The notes below the pieces were generated by a model. The model was not told where the DNA came from. It searched no databases and was given only the letters and a program-made list of their open reading frames with translations. DNA of 64,000 bases from the NCBI GenBank assembly GCA_014654415.1, contig JACWDC010000001.1, positions 79,808-143,807 of the forward strand, given 5' to 3'. The DNA comes from Pelagibacterales bacterium SAG-MED05. Its GTDB lineage: Bacteria; Pseudomonadota; Alphaproteobacteria; Pelagibacterales; Pelagibacteraceae. Numbering within the stretch: the first letter of the stretch is position 1; every line of letters begins with the position of its first letter. Below, one piece after another: positions 60,757 to 64,000 of the stretch. A program made the translations under genes and the position numbers.

Positions 60757-61410
60757 ATGAATGCAAATAAAAGAGCGGCTAAAGTATTAAAACTCTTAAA
60801 TAAATTTTACCCTAGAGTTTCTGTTCCTTTAAAGCACAGAAACTTATTTACTTTACTGGTGTCTGTAGCCTTGTCTGCACAAACTACAGATGTAAATGTA
60901 AATAAAGCAACAAGAAAAATATATCCAAAATATAACAAACCAAAACATTTTGTAAAACTTGGAAGAAAAAAAATTGAAAAATTAATAAGAAGTACAGGTT
61001 TTTTTAAGAGAAAAGCTAAGAGTGTATATTTGCTCTCGAAACAATTAATAGAAAAACACGGAGGAAAAGTGCCTGAAAATTTTGAAGATCTAGAAAAATT
61101 GCACGGGGTAGGACATAAAACAGCCAGTGTAGTAATGTCTCAAGGTTTCGGATACCCTGCTTTTCCAGTAGATACTCACATCCATCGATTGGCCCAAAGA
61201 TGGGGTTTAACAAACGGTAAAAATGTTGTTCAGACAGAAAAAGATTTAAAAAGACTATTTCCCAAAAAGTCATGGAATAAACTTCATCTACAGATAATTT
61301 GGTATGGGAGAGAATATTGTCAGGCTAGAGAATGTTACGGTATAGCTTGTAAAGTTTGTAAAAGCTGTTATCCAAATAGAAAAAAACCAATTAAAACAAA
61401 AAAAGCATAA
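60757..61410 (+). CDS. nth: Endonuclease III (DNA glycosylase/AP lyase)
   Basis: Nth removes oxidised pyrimidines and cuts AP sites in base excision repair. The 217-residue protein has the helix-hairpin-helix LEKLHGVGHKTASVVMSQGF with the catalytic Lys, the catalytic Asp in FPVDTHIHRLAQRWG, and a C-terminal cysteine-rich tail. The cysteines at 188, 193, 198, 201 and 204 have spacing C-x4-C-x4-C-x2-C-x2-C. That differs from the classic C-x6-C-x2-C-x5-C cluster loop, although enough cysteines remain to hold a [4Fe-4S] cluster. It follows dapB by 10 bases. Confidence 0.93.
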   Translation: MNANKRAAKVLKLLNKFYPRVSVPLKHRNLFTLLVSVALSAQTTDVNVNKATRKIYPKYNKPKHFVKLGRKKIEKLIRSTGFFKRKAKSVYLLSKQLIEKHGGKVPENFEDLEKLHGVGHKTASVVMSQGFGYPAFPVDTHIHRLAQRWGLTNGKNVVQTEKDLKRLFPKKSWNKLHLQIIWYGREYCQARECYGIACKVCKSCYPNRKKPIKTKKA

Positions 61411-61417
61411 TCTTAAA

Positions 61418-62350
61418 ATGAAAGTTATAGGTATTGGAAATGCAATTGTTGACGTTATCTGTAAAGTAGACGAAAGCTTTCTAGCAAAAAACAAATTAAC
61501 AAAAAGCACAATGAAACTTGTAGATGAGAGTGAATTTAAAAAATTACTCTCAAACCTTAAAATTGAAGAAACAGTTTCTGGTGGTTCAGTTGCTAATTCT
61601 ATAGTAGGTCTTTCTCAACTTGGAAATGATGTTGGTTTTATTGGTAAAATCAGTGATGATAAGCTTGGTGCCAAGTATGAAGAAGGACTAAAAAAAGAAA
61701 AAGTTAAATACTTCTATTCCAAAAAAAAAGAAGCAGTTCCTACTGGTACTTGCTTGATTTTAATTACCCCTGACTCAGAAAGAACTATGTGCACATTCCT
61801 TGGAACAGCAGGCAAAATTAATGAAAAAGATATAGACATTAATTCAGTAAAAAACAGTGAGCTCTTGTTTCTAGAGGGATATCTTTGGGATGAAGGAGAG
61901 CCTAAAAAGGCTTTTGAAAAAGCAATTCAAAATTCAAATAAAGTAGCAATGTCTTTATCAGATTTATTTTGTGTAGAAAGACATAAGTTACATTTTTTAG
62001 ATTTAGTTAAAAGCAAATTACATATTACTTTTGCTAATGAACAAGAAATCATGTCTTTAATTGACGCTAAAAAATTTGAGGATGTAATTGAGTTTTCGCA
62101 AAAAATTAATAAACTAATAGTAATTACTCGAGGAGAAAAAGGAGCTTTAGCAATTAAAAATAATGAAGTTGTAGAGTGCTCAGCTAAAAGAAATCTTAAA
62201 ATTTTAGATTTAACTGGAGCAGGTGACTTATTTGCGGGAGGTTTTCTCCATGGACATATTAACGGCAAAACATTAAAAGAAAGCTTAGAAAAAGGCACTG
62301 AATTATCCTCAAAAATTATTCAAACAATTGGTGCTAGACTTAATTTATGA
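61418..62350 (+). CDS. PfkB-family sugar/nucleoside kinase (adenosine kinase-like)
   Basis: The 310-residue ribokinase-fold protein has an N-terminal GNAIVDVICKVDE strand, substrate-site GGSVANSIVGLSQLG, TRGEKGA and the C-terminal catalytic DLTGAGDLFAGGFLHG with the base Asp. The N-terminal pattern is close to alphaproteobacterial adenosine kinases that sit next to nth, so adenosine is the likely acceptor, and this could link to ahcY product removal (inference). It ends 26 bases before the convergent ArfA-like gene. Confidence 0.85.
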   Translation: MKVIGIGNAIVDVICKVDESFLAKNKLTKSTMKLVDESEFKKLLSNLKIEETVSGGSVANSIVGLSQLGNDVGFIGKISDDKLGAKYEEGLKKEKVKYFYSKKKEAVPTGTCLILITPDSERTMCTFLGTAGKINEKDIDINSVKNSELLFLEGYLWDEGEPKKAFEKAIQNSNKVAMSLSDLFCVERHKLHFLDLVKSKLHITFANEQEIMSLIDAKKFEDVIEFSQKINKLIVITRGEKGALAIKNNEVVECSAKRNLKILDLTGAGDLFAGGFLHGHINGKTLKESLEKGTELSSKIIQTIGARLNL

Positions 62351-62376
62351 TTAGATTTTTTTAAAGATAATTTAAA

Positions 62377-62484
62377 CTAAGTTTTTTTTCGTCTAAAGCT
62401 TCCTTTGCCTTTTTTTGGTCTCACGACACGTTTTCGGTATTTTTTAGTAAAAAGATCTATCGCAATCTTATTTCTTTTTTTCAT
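62377..62484 (-). CDS. arfA: ArfA-like alternative ribosome-rescue factor, 35 codons
   Basis: ArfA frees ribosomes stalled on non-stop mRNA by recruiting release factor 2. This 35-residue ORF (MKKRNKIAIDLF at the start) carries RPKKGKGSFRRKK, matching the ArfA core KKGKGSY-x-RK. It is too short for the usual ORF length cut-off. Its ATG overlaps the stop of the upstream regulator gene (TTATGA), so translation is probably coupled. The Gly/His-rich tail of E. coli ArfA that follows the core is missing, as in the naturally truncated active form. Confidence 0.75.
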   Translation of the reverse strand: MKKRNKIAIDLFTKKYRKRVVRPKKGKGSFRRKKT

Positions 62485-63107
62485 AACAAATATCCGTCTT
62501 TATTATTTAAAATAAAATTCTCATCAGAAAATTTAGATTTAATTTTTTTTCTTAATCTATAAATATGAGTTTCTACTGTATGAGTGTCAGCATCTTCAGA
62601 ATATTTCCAAACTTCATCTAAAATTTTATTTTTGCTTATAGCTTTGTTATAGCTAAGAAAAAGCTCTAAGAGTTGAATTTCTTTTTCAGTCAACAAAACA
62701 TAAGTTTGGTCTTTAAATAATTTTTTTTCATTTTTATCTAAAATATAATTTTTTATCTGTATAGAAGAATTATATGAAAAATTTTTCTTTACTACTGAAT
62801 TTTCAATTATATGATTAATCTCTTGAAATTTGACTGGCAAGTATATTCTATCATTAAAAAAATCTTTTTTTTTATCTTTTAAATTATGCGCTAAAATTTT
62901 AATTTTATTTGTATTTTTTAGTATCTCTTTTGATGAATTTTCCTTTAAAAAATCTTGATGACAAAATAAGACATCATAACTTTCAAAAGATTTTGGATCT
63001 ATATTCTCATCAATTGTTGTTAAATTAAAATTTAAATGGTCTTTAAGTTCTTCAAGTGAAATGTTAAAATTTTTTGATCCAAAAGATAAAACATTTATTT
63101 TATGCAT
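62481..63107 (-). CDS. Winged-helix response-regulator-like protein with degenerate receiver
   Basis: A 208-residue protein. The C-terminal half is an OmpR-type winged helix (VLLTEKEIQLLELFLSYNKAISKNKILDEVWKYSE, HTVETHIYRLRKKI). The N-terminal 110 residues resemble a receiver, but at the end of the third strand (YDVLFCHQDFL) no phospho-acceptor Asp is seen, and the usual Lys-Pro is replaced by PVKF. It is probably independent of phosphorylation. The start codon is head to head with that of the L,D-transpeptidase, and its stop overlaps the arfA-like start. Targets are unknown. Confidence 0.75.
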   Translation of the reverse strand: MHKINVLSFGSKNFNISLEELKDHLNFNLTTIDENIDPKSFESYDVLFCHQDFLKENSSKEILKNTNKIKILAHNLKDKKKDFFNDRIYLPVKFQEINHIIENSVVKKNFSYNSSIQIKNYILDKNEKKLFKDQTYVLLTEKEIQLLELFLSYNKAISKNKILDEVWKYSEDADTHTVETHIYRLRKKIKSKFSDENFILNNKDGYLL

Positions 63108-63593
63108 ATATTTATTAAAAATAAAAAACTTATTTTAGATAAGTATAGAATAAAATGTGCGATTGGTAAAAGAGGAATTGGAAATAAAAAAAGAGAGGGT
63201 GATAAAATTACGCCAAAAGGCAAATTTAAAATTAATACTATCTTGTATCGTAAAGACCGTGAATCACACTTTAAGTCAGAAATTAGCAAAATACCTATCA
63301 AAAGAAATATGGGCTGGTGTGATGATCCAAGATCAAAAAAATATAATAAATTAATTAAGCTTCCATTTAAATACAGCGCTGAAAGGCTTTATAGAAAAGA
63401 TAACACTTACGATATAATTTTAGTTTTAAATTATAATTGCAATCCAGTACGAAAAGGTAGAGGAAGCGCAATTTTTATACATGTGGCAAGAAAAAATTAT
63501 AATAGTACCTTGGGATGCATTGGGGTTAGTAAAAGAAGCTTAAAGAAAATAATTAAAAAAATTAATAAATCAACAATAGTAAATATCAACTAA
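63102..63593 (+). CDS. L,D-transpeptidase-like (YkuD) protein
   Basis: A 163-residue YkuD-fold protein: GKRGIGNKKREGDKITPKGKFKI near the start, GWCDDPRSKKYNKLI, and the catalytic His-x-Cys region in SAIFIHVARKNYNSTLGCIGVS (catalytic Cys in TLGCIGV). Such enzymes form 3-3 peptidoglycan or lipoprotein cross-links in the periplasm. No signal peptide is seen in this frame, so either export is unusual or it works inside the cell. Its ATG lies in the hexamer ATGCAT with the divergent regulator's start. It overlaps the yggS end by 4 bases. Confidence 0.8.
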   Translation: MHIFIKNKKLILDKYRIKCAIGKRGIGNKKREGDKITPKGKFKINTILYRKDRESHFKSEISKIPIKRNMGWCDDPRSKKYNKLIKLPFKYSAERLYRKDNTYDIILVLNYNCNPVRKGRGSAIFIHVARKNYNSTLGCIGVSKRSLKKIIKKINKSTIVNIN

Positions 63594-64000
63594 GATCTCT
63601 CGCCAAATATTGAGCTACCTATTCTTAAAAATGTAGATTTATACTTAATACCGTCCATATAATCTGATGACATTCCAATGCTTAAATGTTTCAAACCAAG
63701 TGAAGCATTCAGTTCTGATATACTTTTAAAATATTCTTCTGATTTATTATCGTTTGGTGGTATAGCCATTAAACCTATAACGTTCAAATTTTTTTCTTTA
63801 ACACAATAATTATAAAAAGGATCCACCTCATTATATGAAATACCTGATTTTTGAATTTCATTTCCTAAATTAACTTGAATAAAATATTTAATAGATTTGT
63901 TTATGCTTTGTTGATTTTTAGCTAAGACATCTGCAAGTTTTTGACTATCCAATGAATGTATATAATCAAAGATTTGAACAGCTTTTTTTGCTTTATTGCT
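63590..64000 (-). CDS. yggS: YggS/PLPBP pyridoxal-phosphate homeostasis protein, C-terminal part
   Basis: PLP-binding protein of the YggS family, an alanine-racemase-like fold that buffers pyridoxal phosphate. The gene enters from the right edge, so the start is not visible. The frame stays open to the edge: SNKAKKAVQIFDYIHSLDS, then FIQVNLGNEIQKSG, VIGLMAIPP, LSIGMSSDYMDGIK and the C-terminal STFLRIGSSIFGER, all family motifs. The PLP lysine would lie outside the window. Its end overlaps the L,D-transpeptidase gene by 4 bases. Confidence 0.92.
   Translation of the reverse strand, partial: SNKAKKAVQIFDYIHSLDSQKLADVLAKNQQSINKSIKYFIQVNLGNEIQKSGISYNEVDPFYNYCVKEKNLNVIGLMAIPPNDNKSEEYFKSISELNASLGLKHLSIGMSSDYMDGIKYKSTFLRIGSSIFGERS

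Noticed and set aside
62351..62376. Bidirectional terminator between the PfkB kinase and arfA-like gene
   Set aside because: The pairing is short, A/T only and not clearly better than chance in this composition.

Overview
The window looks like a streamlined, very AT-rich alphaproteobacterium of the SAR11 (Pelagibacterales) type or a similar marine lineage. The evidence is strong A/T bias, gene spacing of a few bases or overlaps, and alphaproteobacterial pairs and gene orders: ChvG/ChvI, RegA/RegB, irr beside fabA-fabB-fabI, ubiE-ubiB-coaBC-dut, and the tsaB-fur-miaB-phoH-ybeY-lnt-metK-nusA-infB-rbfA-rpsO-pnp super-operon. No rRNA, tRNA, prophage, IS element or CRISPR array was recognised. No gene-free stretch exceeds 300 bases; the longest is the 224-base dnaA/rpsT gap. 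The lineage call is inference; no marker gene comparison was possible.

Layout. 1-6.9 kb: amgK-like kinase (partial), tsaE, ahcY, chvG/chvI and polA, all on the minus strand. 6.9-8.5 kb: an orphan ABC-2 type ATPase and the biotin transporter BioY. 8.5-13.6 kb: the redox two-component pair regA/regB, split by an oppositely oriented polyamine operon (PLP decarboxylase, deoxyhypusine-synthase-like enzyme, agmatinase-like ureohydrolase). A structured leader that could switch between two hairpins precedes that operon. 13.6-18.8 kb: gyrB, dnaN, dnaA, rpsT, without recF and with an unusually short GyrB. 18.8-24 kb: ubiE, ubiB, coaBC, dut, a ThiF/MoeB-like enzyme and an SH3 protein. 24-29.7 kb: two small membrane proteins, katG with an Irr-type operator over its promoter, irr, and fabA-fabB-fabI. 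29.8-32 kb: two GNAT-like proteins and a DUF2334 deacetylase. 32-45 kb: the compacted translation/RNA super-operon. 45-56 kb: envelope genes (deacetylase, Bax-like hydrolase, murJ, BON lipoprotein, LpoA-like protein), nfu, trpS, maeB, rsmI and rdgB. 56-64 kb: grpE-dnaK-dnaJ, a tiny membrane protein, dapB, nth, a PfkB kinase, a 35-codon arfA-like gene, a degenerate response regulator, an L,D-transpeptidase and yggS (partial).

Most notable points. (1) A 22-codon ORF between rpsT and ubiE begins MPELPEVE, exactly the start of MutM/Fpg, where alphaproteobacteria usually carry mutM; it looks like a gene fossil that now forms the rpsT promoter/leader. (2) Three housekeeping genes (murJ, rdgB, dapB) are each broken by one base in an A/T homopolymer, which points to sequencing error or to transcriptional slippage. 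(3) katG, thought to be uncommon in SAR11, has a near-perfect Irr box across its promoter, next to irr. (4) A likely attenuator leader precedes the polyamine operon. (5) A terminator hairpin abuts the nusA Shine-Dalgarno sequence. (6) A short ArfA-like ribosome-rescue gene is coupled to a phosphorylation-blind regulator. (7) Several proteins are minimal versions (GyrB, TsaB), several gene pairs start head to head with almost no space, and some promoters imply leaderless mRNAs.
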